Below are positions 43,431 to 53,499 of a stretch of DNA of 64,000 bases, piece after piece. This DNA is from Physcomitrium patens (taxonomy: Eukaryota > Streptophyta > Bryopsida > Funariales > Funariaceae), in the NCBI RefSeq assembly GCF_000002425.4, contig NC_037254.1, positions 452,314 through 516,313 on the forward strand, in the 5' to 3' direction. A model generated the notes under the pieces. That model was not told the origin of the DNA. It saw only the letters and a list, made by a program, of their open reading frames with translations, and searched no databases. The translations under genes were made by a program, and so were the position numbers. Numbering within the stretch: the first letter of the stretch is position 1; each line of letters begins with the position of its first letter.

Positions 43431-44564
43431 TATGTATATATATTTAATTTTACATCATCTATCTCAGTGAGTTGTGTTTCTCTCTGGCATCGACGATTGG
43501 GACATCTAGGATCCACATTATTTAGAAAGATCATTCCATGTATAACTGGGCACAATTTAAAGCCTACAGATGTAGACTCTATAGAATTATGTCGTACATG
43601 CATGCAAAGTAAAATGATTACTCGGCCTTCAATTTGGAAACTTCTACAAGAATTACCACCAATGCTTGAAAGATTGCATGGTAATATTTGTGGTCCTATT
43701 AATCCAATATCAAGACCATTTCGTTATTTTTTGGTCCTTGTTGATGCATCAGGTAAACAATCACATGTTTCATTATTATCAACTCGAAACATGGTGTTTG
43801 CCAATCTTATATCTTTGCTTATTCGCTTTTGGGCACATTTTCTTGATTATCCTATAAAAACATTGCATATGAATAATGCAAAAGAATTTGCATCAAAGTC
43901 TTTTGAAGACTATTGTATTGCAACAGGAATCAAGTTGACATATTTTGTTCCATATGAACATGCTCAAAATAGACTTACAAAGTCATTTATAAAGCGTATA
44001 CAACTCATTACCCGGCTACTCCTCCTTCATGCAAATCTACCTGCATCTATGTGGGGTCATGCAGTTTTACATGCTATAGTATTAATACGCCTCCGCCCTT
44101 CTTCTCTTGAAATTGTTTCACCACATGAGCTCATTTTGGGTCGTGTTTCAAATGTATCTCACTTACGAGTATTTGATTTCCGTGCTTGGATTCCAATACC
44201 AAAACCTCAATGGCATACCATTGGAGCTCATCAACAAGAATGCATATATGTTGGTTTTGATTCACCAAGCATTATTCATATTGTTGATCTATCAACTGGC
44301 ACATTATTATGTGCATGTTTGCAAAATTACCATTTTAAAGAAAATATATTCCCATCTTTTCAAGGAGGAGTATCCAATCAACAAAGAAATAAAGTACTCA
44401 TATTTGAAGCACCAGAAACATTTACAATGAATCCCGATTCTAGGACATCTTTGACAGAAACTGAAGTTGCTAAGATTTTGCATTTAAAATGGATCGTAGA
44501 TGAAACACTTGATGGCTTCAATGATGCACCTAGAATTACAAGAATTCCTATTAATGAAGCTTAG
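43431..44564 (+). pseudogene. F integrase, catalytic residues changed
   Basis: The frame opens in GAG-pre-integrase (SLWHRRLGHLGS and CRTCMQSK, the zinc-binding module). The core has FLVLVDASGKQSH for the first Asp. It then reads LHMNNAKEFASKSF, where copia elements have xLDNAGEF, so the second Asp is Asn. AQNRLTKSFIKR stands where active enzymes have GLAESxIKR, so the Glu is Lys. The enzyme should be inactive. The frame ends with TAG at 44562. Confidence 0.85.
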
Positions 44565-45967
44565 AATGCACTTGATCAGATTGCAGTGCCATTGACTACA
44601 ATACCTCAAGTTATAACAACAACAACTAAAAGAACTCGTGGACCACATAAGCAACCACGTAAGAAGAAAGCTATAAAATTAACTAATCCAGGTATTATTT
44701 CTCAAGAAATTGCCACTCATCTTGCAGGACTACCAATTCATGATGATATATCCATGCATAATGTACCTTCAATTTCTATGAAAAAGAATCTTGGAATTAG
44801 AAGGAATAAGAACAAGTTGAGTAAAGAATTATCTATTTTGTATTGTGCTACAAAATTTGGGACAAACCATCTATTACGGTAGATGAATTATTTGCATATA
44901 TGATTATAGAAGCTCTTTCTTCCAAGGAAGACGATTCTGAACCTCAAGCCATCGAAGAGGCAATGCGTCGCTCAGATTGGTCAAAATGAAAAACTGCTAT
45001 TGAAGAGGAGTATGCCTCTTTGCGTAAGAGGAAAGTCTTTGGTCCAATTGTAGACACTCTTACATCTCGTCCTGTGGGATATAAAATGATATTAATATGC
45101 AAGCGAGATACTCAAGGCCAAATAATCCGCTATAAAGCTCATCTTGTTGTTCAAGGATTTACTCAAAAATTTGGCATTGATTATGAATCCACATATTTTC
45201 CAGTCATGGATTCAATTACATTTTGATATATTATTGGAATGACAGTTCATGCCACCTTTGAGATGCATTTCATGGATATAGTAACTGCATATCTATATGG
45301 TTCTCTTGATGCAAATATTTATATGAAAGTTCTACCTAGCTTAGAGACAGGAACTCCAAATCAACCCGCTCCAGGAAAATATCATGATATTAAATTATAT
45401 AAGGCCTTGTATGGTTTAAAAAAATCCGGACGAATGTGGTATCAATGTCTTCGAGATTATTTATTTACAAATAATTTTATAAGTGATCTATTAATCCCTT
45501 GTTTGTTTATCAAACGAGATAAAACTGGTTTTGTGATCATCGCTATATATGTTGATGATCTTAACCTAGTGGGCACTACATCTGCATGTGTTATAGCTAC
45601 AAACCTACTTATATGTGAATTTGAGATGAAAATGCTAAGAAAAATAACTTTCTGCATTGGTCTTCAGATTATGCATCTAATAGATGGTAGCATTTTTTTC
45701 TACCAACTAACATATATTAGACAAATCTTGCAAAGATTTAATATGATTGATGCTTATCCATTGTCTACACCAATGATTAGACGTGGTCGTGATGGTCATG
45801 ATCCATACCGTCCATGCGAGGAGGAGGAAGAAATATTAGGAGACCAATATCCATACCTCATAGAGGTTGGAGCACTTTTGTATTTAGCTATATCTACAAG
45901 ACCAAATATTACATTTGCAATAAGTGTTCTTGCAAGACATAGTGCATATCCAACACTACGACATTGA
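44565..45967 (+). pseudogene. F reverse transcriptase
   Basis: Pieces at 44586-44882, 45020-45226 and 45239-45967 cover the linker (Lys/Arg-rich RGPHKQPRKKKAIK), the RT start (CKRDTQGQIIRYKAHLVVQG), DIVTAYLYGSLDANIYM with the first catalytic Asp, LYGLKKSGRMWYQ, and the IYVDDLNLVG box (YVDD). It then runs to the connection and LSTPMI. Stops at 44882, 45224 and 45965 break it. Sequence and order are those of Ty1/copia. Confidence 0.87.
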
Positions 45968-46558
45968 AATGACATCAAACATTTATTACGTTATTTAAAA
46001 GGTACTGAAGACTTAGGATTATACTACACAAAATCGTCGAATCCAAAATTAGTTGGATATTGTGATGCAGGATATAAATCTGATATTGCAACAGCTAAAT
46101 CTCAAACAGGATATGTATTTTTAAGACATGGAGCTGTAATATCATGGAAATTAGTGAAACAAACAATAACTGTAACTTCATCCAAGCATGCAGAAATTAT
46201 TACCTTACATGAAGCATCTCGAGAATGTATTTGGTTGCGATCAATTGATAAATTCATTCAAACAACCTGTGGATTTTCATATGATGATTCTCCAATTATT
46301 GTGCATGAAGATAATAGTACTTGTATTGCACAGATGCAAGTTGGTTTCATTAAAGGCGACAGGACAAAGCATATTGATCCAAAGTATTTTAGTTATACTC
46401 ATGATTTGATTACTGATCAAGCACGTATAATTAAGAAAATTAAATCTACAAATAACCTTGCTGATTTCTTCACCAAAGCTCTCCCATTAAGCAACCATTG
46501 TCGATTTACTTATGGCATTGGTATGCTGCAACTTGCTTTTCTTGAATATGAAAGTTAA
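45968..46558 (+). pseudogene. F RNase H
   Basis: The copia RNase H motifs are present: LVGYCDAGYKSDIATAKSQT, SWKLVKQTITVTSSKHAEI with the conserved Ser and Glu, VHEDNSTCIAQM and FTKALPLSNHC at the end. A stop at about 45965 separates it from RT, and another part runs cleanly to the terminal TAA at 46556. Confidence 0.85.
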
Positions 46559-46746
46559 TGAGCTCTTTAAATAATTAAAGAAAATGATATTGTACTCTTT
46601 TTTCTTCATCCATGGTTTTGTTCTTAAATAAAATAAGATTTTCCTAGATAAGGTTTTAATGAGGCAATAATTGTTGATCTTACAAGATCACAGAAAAGTA
46701 TAGATTATAATTCTATACAAATTTTATATTATGTAAATATTATGAT

Positions 46747-46759
46747 GAACGAGGAGGAG
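46747..46759 (+). other. Polypurine tract of F
   Basis: GAACGAGGAGGAG precedes the 3' LTR directly, as required for plus-strand priming. Confidence 0.7.
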
Positions 46760-47031
46760 TGTTGAGATCATTAAATGTAGCCGGCACTCTCCATAATATT
46801 TATTGTAGACTACAATAATTACCATAGCTACAATATTTAGAGTCTAGTGGAGAAGTACTGTTTATCCTCTCCTCTTTTCTCTTCTTGTATACAAGACACA
46901 ACCAGATCAATAGATTTGTGTGTGTGAAACTCTCTCTCCTTAGAAACCCTCTTGTGTGTATGACTTACTACTACTCTTGTGTGTATGTATGACTTACTAT
47001 TACTCTTGTGTCTTTCTAAACATTCTTACCA
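46760..47031 (+). repeat. F 3' LTR (272 bp)
   Basis: It starts TGTTGAGATCATTAAATG, ends CATTCTTACCA, and aligns with 23209-23485. Most differences are transitions and small microsatellite changes. Confidence 0.9.
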
Positions 47032-47107
47032 ATCATCACGCACGAGTTGGGGCAATCAAACTTGTAGCATTCTCTTAATAGTTAAGCATGGAAATGTATG
47101 TGCTGAC

Positions 47108-47245
47108 ATTATGATAAGCAATATTGCATCATATAGCTTCTCATATATATTGCATCATATTGCTTATCATAATGCAATATTGCTTATCATAATACACCAT
47201 AATATTGCTATATGATGCAATTATGATAAGCAATATTGCATCATA
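47108..47245. repeat. Palindromic cluster of a 20-bp motif
   Basis: GATAAGCAATATTGCATCAT occurs at about 47113 and 47229. The reverse complement or halves of it (ATGCAATATTGCTTATCATA) occur near 47150-47190. The block can fold into hairpins. It starts about 75 bases after the F 3' LTR. Confidence 0.75.
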
Positions 47246-48789
47246 ATGGTTACACTTTGTGCTAATCCTCATGCAATAACCTTCATATCTGGGCGAAAGT
47301 AACATGAATGGATAACATCGCAATGATAAACACCAACAATTCGAGCACAGAAGGTACTGACCGTAATATAATCACACTACCTACCACAGCACATTTCCGA
47401 AGATAGAGCCCTAGGTTATTCTAGGTATTGCAATCCTGTCTATACAATGGATTCAGCTCGACCAGCCATGTTTGGTACTGTTGAAAATCATGTCATTACA
47501 ATGTCGGTACAGACAGCCATCACGTCCTCGAGTAAGCATAGCCATTGGATAGAAAGGAGCATAGGGTAGGATCTTAGCTGTTGCCTGGATGCACGACGCC
47601 GACTTCGGATGAAGCTTCCTTCACATTATTTACAAAGAAAGAGGTGAATATGTAGATGAACAGAGCACATGATGATAGAAGGACCTCCGACGAAGTTTGT
47701 GCTCAGAAAATCCGTGTGAACGAGACCTACCATGGTCGTGATGGCATTTCACGAGACTTTTAAGAGCAACTTGACCCTCAAAAGCGGCGCAAACACTGGA
47801 CGCGCATCGAACGGAGGCAACCCACCTTGTGACGTAGATGCTCTCCGGCCGAATCTTGCATTCCCTTCCGTAGTTGTCTAGGAATCGACCTAGCCCTTGG
47901 ACACAGACAATGTGGACGTTCAAACTCTGGTTCCTCGGAGGTCCCGATTTTTCTTTGAGTTACCGCCCGATTGAGGATCTAAGAAGCCGATTCTGAAGTC
48001 CGGCAACTTGCTGTGTGCTCGTCCCGTAACATCCGTGTCCATTACCATGGTCCTTGTTCCATTCTTGGTAATGGTTTTTTCTATTTAATCCAGGTTAGCG
48101 GTGCTCAGGTTGCACACTTTTTTGTTTTTGTTTTTGTATTTCTTTGTTTTTTTTTTCATGCTTCATCTTGTGTTTTTCAAACCTGCAATTTGAAGATAAG
48201 CATCAGGGCTTCTGGCGTCGGCATACGTGTTTGAATATTACAGTAGTGCCAGTGCAGTTCAGGAAGATCGTTTCGTCCATTTTGTTTCATTCTGTGGGCG
48301 ATTTGGGATTAGATTCTGCGGGCACGAGGAAGAATTCCGCAGCGGTGTTTATATTCACTTGCGGGTAGCACAAGACACCTTGGTGCATAGTTCTCTAACC
48401 TGCATATTCCGGCTTGTCTTTGATTTTGAGGTGCAGAGTTAAAACAGGCCTGGTTGTTGTGCAGTCTCCGTCTGATGGTGTTGCTCGCATGATCAGCTCT
48501 TCTACATGTGAGTGTGGGTGACTTTCTTTGTGGAAACATTGATTGTGGTTATTAGGAGATGGGTATCGTTGTGGTGTGCAGAGGGGAACCTGCTTCATTT
48601 TTGGGAACCAAGATACTAGCAACTAATTCGCGAGCAGTGAATTAAGTTGGCCACGATCATGCGTCACCCTCCTCATCCTTGATAACAGAGGGTGGTCTCA
48701 TGCGATGCAATGTTTGATCTTCTTCGGGTGTTCTCGTGTGGGGCTAGGTTTTTTCAATGGGGTAGGTCGATGCCGTTGTAGAGCCCTCC
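47246..48789 (+). promoter_or_regulatory. Presumed 5' region of the kinase gene
   Basis: Composition becomes GC-richer here as in the genes. A 97-codon minus-strand frame (47630-47923) and small plus frames exist, but none has a recognisable domain. The GTTTTTG/TTTTTT-rich stretch at 48117-48155 could be a splice-acceptor tract or promoter sequence. I cannot fix a transcription start. Confidence 0.35.
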
Positions 48790-50661
48790 GTGCTTATCTC
48801 TGGTGCTGTTAGGATGCTGACATTCCCATTTTGCACGCAGAACCTCGCAAAGAGCTGGCACAGTTTTTCTATCATCATGGTTGACTACTACGTTCTGTCA
48901 TTAGCTTCGATCGATAGGTTGAATGGTTTGGTAGGTGGTGTTTGGCTGGAGTTAAACAAATCCCTCTGCAAGCACTTGAGTCAGGAGCTGCAAGAACATA
49001 AAAAATTCTTGACGAGGAACTCGGTCAAGCTCCGTTTCCGCCGTGATGGGAGCTCCAAGCAGCGCGTGGCAATGCGTAAGCTGTATGCCGTAATTAAGCA
49101 AGCCGAAATCTTGGTACAGCAGTGCTGCGGAAGGGACAAATCGGTTGATCCGACATGGCCACACTGGCTGAAGAGAGCACTCACTGTACGAGAAATCAAA
49201 GAAGATGTGTTTGATATCATTCTTCACCTTCGGTGGTGGACAGCGATCCTGGAAATCATAATTATTTCAAGCACGGATAAATCTCTTCCTCGAATGGGGA
49301 ACGAGATCGGGTCGCAGAGCGGATCTTACAGTGAAGAGGAAAGCTTCATACTAGGAGCTTTGAAGTTTGCTGATGAAAAGTTTGAGAGAGATCGGGGTTT
49401 GATCAAAAAAGACCTCAAAGATGGAGCTAAAAAGGACAGGGACCATCTAATTATAAAGCTAAAAGATTTTCGAGAATCATTTTCTAGTGAACCTGAAACA
49501 CATGGCCGCAACTTGTACCTAATCTCAGCGCAGCTACTCTATCTTCTGTCGGACATAGAAGCCCAGACTCAGACGGTCGATCGCGACTCAGATTTGAACA
49601 GGTTCAAGATCCTGAGAAACGTAGGACACGGTGGATCTGGAGTTGTAAGCGAAGTAGAATGGTGCGAATATGTATGTGCTCTGAAACAATTCCCGGCGGC
49701 GACGTCAACTGCTGACCGACGCGAATCTGAGAGCTTGAGAAGATTCCACCATCCTCACATCGTGAAATTTTTTCATGATTGGGAAGAGTTCCAACATTCT
49801 TATATTCTTATGGAGGCAATGCCCACAGATCTTGAGAAGCACATGGCAAATATGAAGAGCAGGAAGTCTGGTCCAAAGAGGAAACATTTGAACTCGTTAG
49901 AATCGCCGTTCTCCGTGCCTGTGGCGATTGATATCATGTTGCAGTTGGTGCGCGGTCTTTGTCACATGCACGAGCAAGACGTCATTCACAGAGATATTAA
50001 ATTGAGAAATGTGCTTGTGAGACAAGTGCGAGAAGATGAGGTTTCAGAGCTCGCTTCTCTGGGTTATTTGCATGTGAAATTAGGAGACTTCGGTCTTGTG
50101 AGAGAGGAAATCAAATCATCTTATGAAGGGAAGATTTCATTAAAGGCTGGGACATCCCATTACCGCGCGCCAGAGTTGTCCGATGAGGAATACGTCAATG
50201 GGCCGAAGAAATATCCCAAAAAAGCCGACGTGTGGAGCTTCAGCATCATGGCAGCAGAAGTTCTGCGTGGGGAAGAGGCTTTCCCTGGAATTGCATCACT
50301 AGGTGGCCTTGTGGGACAACTGGAAGCAGGTCTGAGACCTATTTTACCAGTTGACTGTCCAGGTTATTTGAAGTCGTGTTTGGAGAAGTGCTGGAGGTTC
50401 GATTATAAAGATCGACCGAGATTCTCAGAAGTATGGAAGATGCTGAGACTTGCAGAGTTGCAAAGCCTGGGCATCGTGGACTCCATTCCGATGGAAGATC
50501 CACAACCACCGGAGAGGATCCCATCAAATGGATCACCAGGATTTTCTATTCAACCAGGGGATGTTCGTCAAGAAATAGCGAAACAATCGATGGAGTGGAC
50601 CAAGTTATTGAGATACGTATTGAAGCTATTGAAGCTCAAATTCAGTAAGTTTGTGGTTTGA
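48790..50661 (+). CDS. Protein kinase (Ser/Thr- or Tyr-like fold), N-terminal part of a larger gene
   Basis: A 623-codon open frame. The likely start is Met30 (48877), since GCACGCAG just before suggests an acceptor site. Residues 30-270 form a helical N-terminal region without a named motif (NSVKLRFRRDGSSKQRVAMR, then AVIKQAEILVQQCCG), probably a regulatory or adaptor domain. Residues 272-560 are a kinase: glycine loop GHGGSGVV, Lys299 in CALKQF, H400-R-D in HRDIKLRN, D433-F-G, A460-P-E, and WSFSIMAAEVLRGEEAF. All catalytic residues are intact, so it should phosphorylate proteins. HRDIKLRN points to Ser/Thr specificity. The last 40 codons or so may be misread: a parallel frame (to 50648) continues more plausibly into the next exon. 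Such kinases with this N-terminus I associate with mosses. Confidence 0.8.
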   Translation: MLISGAVRMLTFPFCTQNLAKSWHSFSIIMVDYYVLSLASIDRLNGLVGGVWLELNKSLCKHLSQELQEHKKFLTRNSVKLRFRRDGSSKQRVAMRKLYAVIKQAEILVQQCCGRDKSVDPTWPHWLKRALTVREIKEDVFDIILHLRWWTAILEIIIISSTDKSLPRMGNEIGSQSGSYSEEESFILGALKFADEKFERDRGLIKKDLKDGAKKDRDHLIIKLKDFRESFSSEPETHGRNLYLISAQLLYLLSDIEAQTQTVDRDSDLNRFKILRNVGHGGSGVVSEVEWCEYVCALKQFPAATSTADRRESESLRRFHHPHIVKFFHDWEEFQHSYILMEAMPTDLEKHMANMKSRKSGPKRKHLNSLESPFSVPVAIDIMLQLVRGLCHMHEQDVIHRDIKLRNVLVRQVREDEVSELASLGYLHVKLGDFGLVREEIKSSYEGKISLKAGTSHYRAPELSDEEYVNGPKKYPKKADVWSFSIMAAEVLRGEEAFPGIASLGGLVGQLEAGLRPILPVDCPGYLKSCLEKCWRFDYKDRPRFSEVWKMLRLAELQSLGIVDSIPMEDPQPPERIPSNGSPGFSIQPGDVRQEIAKQSMEWTKLLRYVLKLLKLKFSKFVV

Positions 50662-50727
50662 TTTGTTTGCTCGTTACAAACTTTGTAATATATGTATGGG
50701 GGTTAAGGTTATTTGATATTTTGTAGG

Positions 50728-50801
50728 CTCTGAAGTTCCTTGATGGTAACCCGACGGAAATACTCACTGTGCAGGATTTGCGAAGGAGGAAGTCCCAGAA
50801 G
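50728..50801 (+). CDS. Putative short exon after the kinase
   Basis: GCTCTGAAGTTCCTTGATGG follows an AG acceptor (TTTTGTAG) and ends AGTCCCAGAAG before GTATAC. In one frame it reads ALKFLDGNPTEILTVQDLRR and RKSQK, which looks protein-like. The phase does not fit either kinase frame when the GTAAGT donor at 50649 is used. An error, a frameshift or another donor is needed. Confidence 0.4.
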
Positions 50802-51176
50802 GTATACTACAAGATCTGTGTCTCAATCCATAATCTCTACAAGATCGAGCGAGATTCTCAGAGATTTGTTCCATTTTGTCGGTATATGCTGAGGTTGTTG
50901 CAGATCTGCGTCAAAATGGCTTAGAGTATTCAACCGATTTTTCATTCGGGTGCAACTTGACATTGGATTTTCTGTGCAATAGATATTTTCTTCTTTTAGT
51001 GTTCTTACATAAGGTTGGGGATGCTCACGCTTGTTCCATGTTAAATGCCTGGGTTAAATTCTGCTTAGACTCATGTACACCAGAAACTTCCGAACCTTGA
51101 TGTGACCGTCGGATATCTGGGGACTTAGAAGAGTAGGTTATTGCTGACGCTATTATACTATTGTTATTTCTGCAGG

Positions 51177-51221
51177 CTTGAGCATTCATTCTCAGTCGTT
51201 TCATCAAGCACCGTTTGTAAG
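51177..51221 (+). CDS. Putative short exon
   Basis: The interval between TTTCTGCAG and GTAAGCTAAC encodes LSIHSQSFHQAPF-like residues in one frame. Splice signals are good but there is no homology to judge it by. Confidence 0.3.
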
Positions 51222-51492
51222 CTAACTGATCTTTGTGCTTCCTGCATCGATTGACTTTCAATGCAGTGTAAATGCAGCGATGTTACTGGAAGAAATTCGA
51301 ATTAGCTCAATACTGGACTATTTCAATACTGGACATTTTGTGAGATCAATTATGAACTTGGAGGCCTCCTGCATGCTGTTCTGTGTTGGTACTGACACGT
51401 CTTCCTTAAACAGTTTTTGATCTGCCTCTACAAGTTGAGTTAGGTCGCAACCTCACATGCATTTTCTGGCTTTTGACTTTGTGTACGCACAG

Positions 51493-51767
51493 GATGGGCT
51501 TGTCAATCGGGTTTGGCCCGAAGCATCTGCACTTGATTGGGAGTTGGATGTACTCTTCTTCGAAGGAAACGTAGGGAGCAGATCTCAATTGTCCTGTAGA
51601 GATACGTGGTTGCAGCGTAACCAACCAAATGTATTCTGGCCTCAAGAGTGGTTACCTAAAGATGTAAAAAGGAACATTCGTGTGTCGGTGCTGGACTATA
51701 CTATCTCGTGGGAAACCAACGGTCTGAAAGAGCTTATAGAAGATATGAAGGACTATTGGCTTTTCAG
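51493..51767 (+). CDS. Alpha/beta-hydrolase exon 1 (SERAC1/DUF676-like)
   Basis: The exon sits between CGCACAG and GTTCGAAG. It encodes ALDWELDVLFFEG, followed by SCRDTWLQRN, then FWPQEWLPKDVKRNIRVSVL, the beta-strand and WLP motif typical of lipase-like SERAC1 family proteins (VFVHGLxG, then WPxxWLPxD). The HG of the oxyanion loop is EG here. It ends in phase 2 and joins 51968 to make a Ser codon. Confidence 0.65.
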
Positions 51768-51967
51768 GTTCGAAGCGGAGGACTTGTGGGATGCATTCTC
51801 ATTGCAAGACTGCTGATGAAAATCTTGTCTGTTTTAAACGTGTGCTTGGAATTGAACGAAAATATTTTTGGAATGTCGTCCGCGACATTCGAAGATCCTG
51901 TTCTATTTATCGTAGCATATATTTCGATACTCTAACGTTTGGTCTCACAATCGTTTTCACTTCGCAG

Positions 51968-52388
51968 TGACACCTCAAACGAGAACCGCAACTGGCAGCG
52001 CCCGATTGTTCTTGTGGGACATAGTTTGGGATGCGCTGTCATTCAGGCCTTGGTCGTGAATCTCGCTGAAACTGCTGAAAAGCATCAGGATTCGGAGGAT
52101 GAGACTGAGAAAAGGAAAGCTGAAATATCAAGAGCATTTCTGAATAGTTTGGCGGGGTTTTTCTTCTACGCTCCACCACATACAGGTCTGGTTCGAGATT
52201 ACGAGATTCGGAAACATGTCTGGGGAGGGTTGATCAATTCGCGCCAAGTCTTAAAAAATCTTTATACAGGACCTCCGTGGCTGAATGAGCCATTTGGATG
52301 CTTTCTAGAGTTCATCAAAGCCAAAAATATATCACGAAGTCGTCAAATAAGGTGCACGGAGTTGAACGAAGGCCGTTACATGCAAAAT
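51968..52388 (+). CDS. Alpha/beta-hydrolase exon 2 with GHSLG nucleophile elbow
   Basis: With the two bases left over from 51767 the frame runs SDTSNENRNWQRPIVLVGHS and LGCAVIQALVVNLAE. The GHSLG motif supplies the catalytic Ser and is intact. FFYAPPHTGLVRDYEI follows, resembling the FxxTPHxG motif of the family (ATPHRGS in animals and plants). The exon ends in phase 0 at GTGAGC. The substrate is unknown; the family contains lipid-modifying and esterase-like proteins. Confidence 0.7.
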
Positions 52389-52670
52389 GTGAGCACTTAA
52401 TGTCTTCCGAATTTTTCTTGCTGCTATAGTTGTTGCGTCGCATGAACTGGCACATGGCCAGCTACAGTTGTCAGTTGTTTTGGCGCTTAGCATTGATGTT
52501 CAGCTTCTGCGTTATGTTCGATCTAAATGTCGGTTTTGGAAAATGATGTGCTGGTTGTTAAGACTGCAGCGGAAGAACATCACAAGTGTCACTCTGTGAT
52601 TTGTGACGCTCGAGTACATGATTTGCTTGAAACGATTCCAATTCTCCGTTTCTTTGATATGTCTTAGCAG

Positions 52671-52815
52671 AAGATGGTGGTGCAGGACAGTAAAGTACCG
52701 ATCGACGGATTCCAGTGTGAAATTATAAGTGATTCTAACCATATCGACATCTCCAAACCTGTGGATAGAAATCATGTAACTTATCAGAAACTTGTTGAGT
52801 TTCTGATGGAAATCG
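52671..52815 (+). CDS. Alpha/beta-hydrolase exon 3 with the catalytic His
   Basis: It lies between CTTAGCAG and GTACTTCC. It encodes VVQDSKVPIDGFQCEIISDS, then NHIDISKPVDRNHVTYQKLV, matching the xDHxxIxKP end of the family, where His completes the triad. Between 52388 and 52671 another coding piece is expected (LPEAS-like in the family). A frame at about 52530-52660 may contain part of it, but it is disturbed by a stop. Confidence 0.6.
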
Positions 52816-52987
52816 GTACTTCCTCTTATTACACCATTTGCTTTGTTTGTTTTTTTTTCCTTTTTTCCTTTTTTCCTTTGCTGTAAGCAGAATCACCCTC
52901 ACAATCTGAGATGTGGAATAGAAATTGTTAAACGCTGCTTTAGTAGAGAGCTTTTGTTATCGATTTACCAAACTTGCGTAATTTACA

Positions 52988-53100
52988 GAACTTTCGGAGA
53001 AATCAGAAGGTTGATCTAGCTCACATAGGGACTGCTTTACGGCCCGTTGAAGTCGGCCAGGGCGTGCAAGTTACGTATCTGGACACATCATTGGGTCTAT
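52988..53100 (+). CDS. Possible further exon of the hydrolase gene
   Basis: After ATTTACAG the sequence reads NFRRNQKVDLAHIGTALRPV and EVGQGVQVTYLDTSLGL, then stops. It is plausible coding sequence, but no domain is recognised. A second protein-like stretch lies at 53361-53494 (QQLEEDAEGMWQWHCRQEWE). Both may be 3' exons or leftovers. Confidence 0.35.
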
Positions 53101-53499
53101 GAAACACGTTCGGCCGAGATATTCTGTTCCTGTAGACTTGCAGTCAACACTCTTGTGTACAGCAGATTGTGCTTCACTTCCCAGGTTCGTATATTCCAAT
53201 TTCATTTACATTAAGTTCTATCATTTATCCCCTTGTTTTGAGCCTCTCCTCATCGCGTTTGTGACGTGTTGCAGAATGTCATGAACGAACGAATAGTTTT
53301 TGTATTGGTTCACGATTTTGTAGAGCATGTGAAGCTTACCATAATGTCTGATTTGGAACCAGATGTGCCTCACTCAACAGCTCGAGGAAGATGCGGAAGG
53401 CATGTGGCAGTGGCATTGTAGACAAGAATGGGAAGAATGTCTTCTACCAGCACCAAAAACATCAATAATCTTTCTAGAACCAGATTATGATTGAGCTCT

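Larger units (their letters stand above)
23209..47031 (+). mobile_element. Ty1/copia retrotransposon F with nested insertions
   Basis: The 5' LTR (23209-23485) and 3' LTR (46760-47031) align along their length. The 5' flank ATCTT and the 3' flank ATCAT are a near-match of the usual 5-bp duplication. Between them lie 5' leader sequence, gag, integrase, RT and RNase H in copia order. The element is opened by a solo A LTR (23844-25054) and by chromovirus E with its own insertions (25350-42833). Removing both leaves roughly 5 kb, a normal copia length. The gag frame starts at 25302, breaks at 25349 and resumes in phase at 42839, which proves the nesting. Confidence 0.9.

Noticed and set aside
47630-47923. 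97-codon minus-strand frame as a separate small gene
   Set aside because: No domain and no splice or promoter support; kept only as part of the 5' region.
52512-52775. 87-codon minus-strand frame
   Set aside because: It lies opposite the hydrolase exon with the catalytic His and shows no motif.
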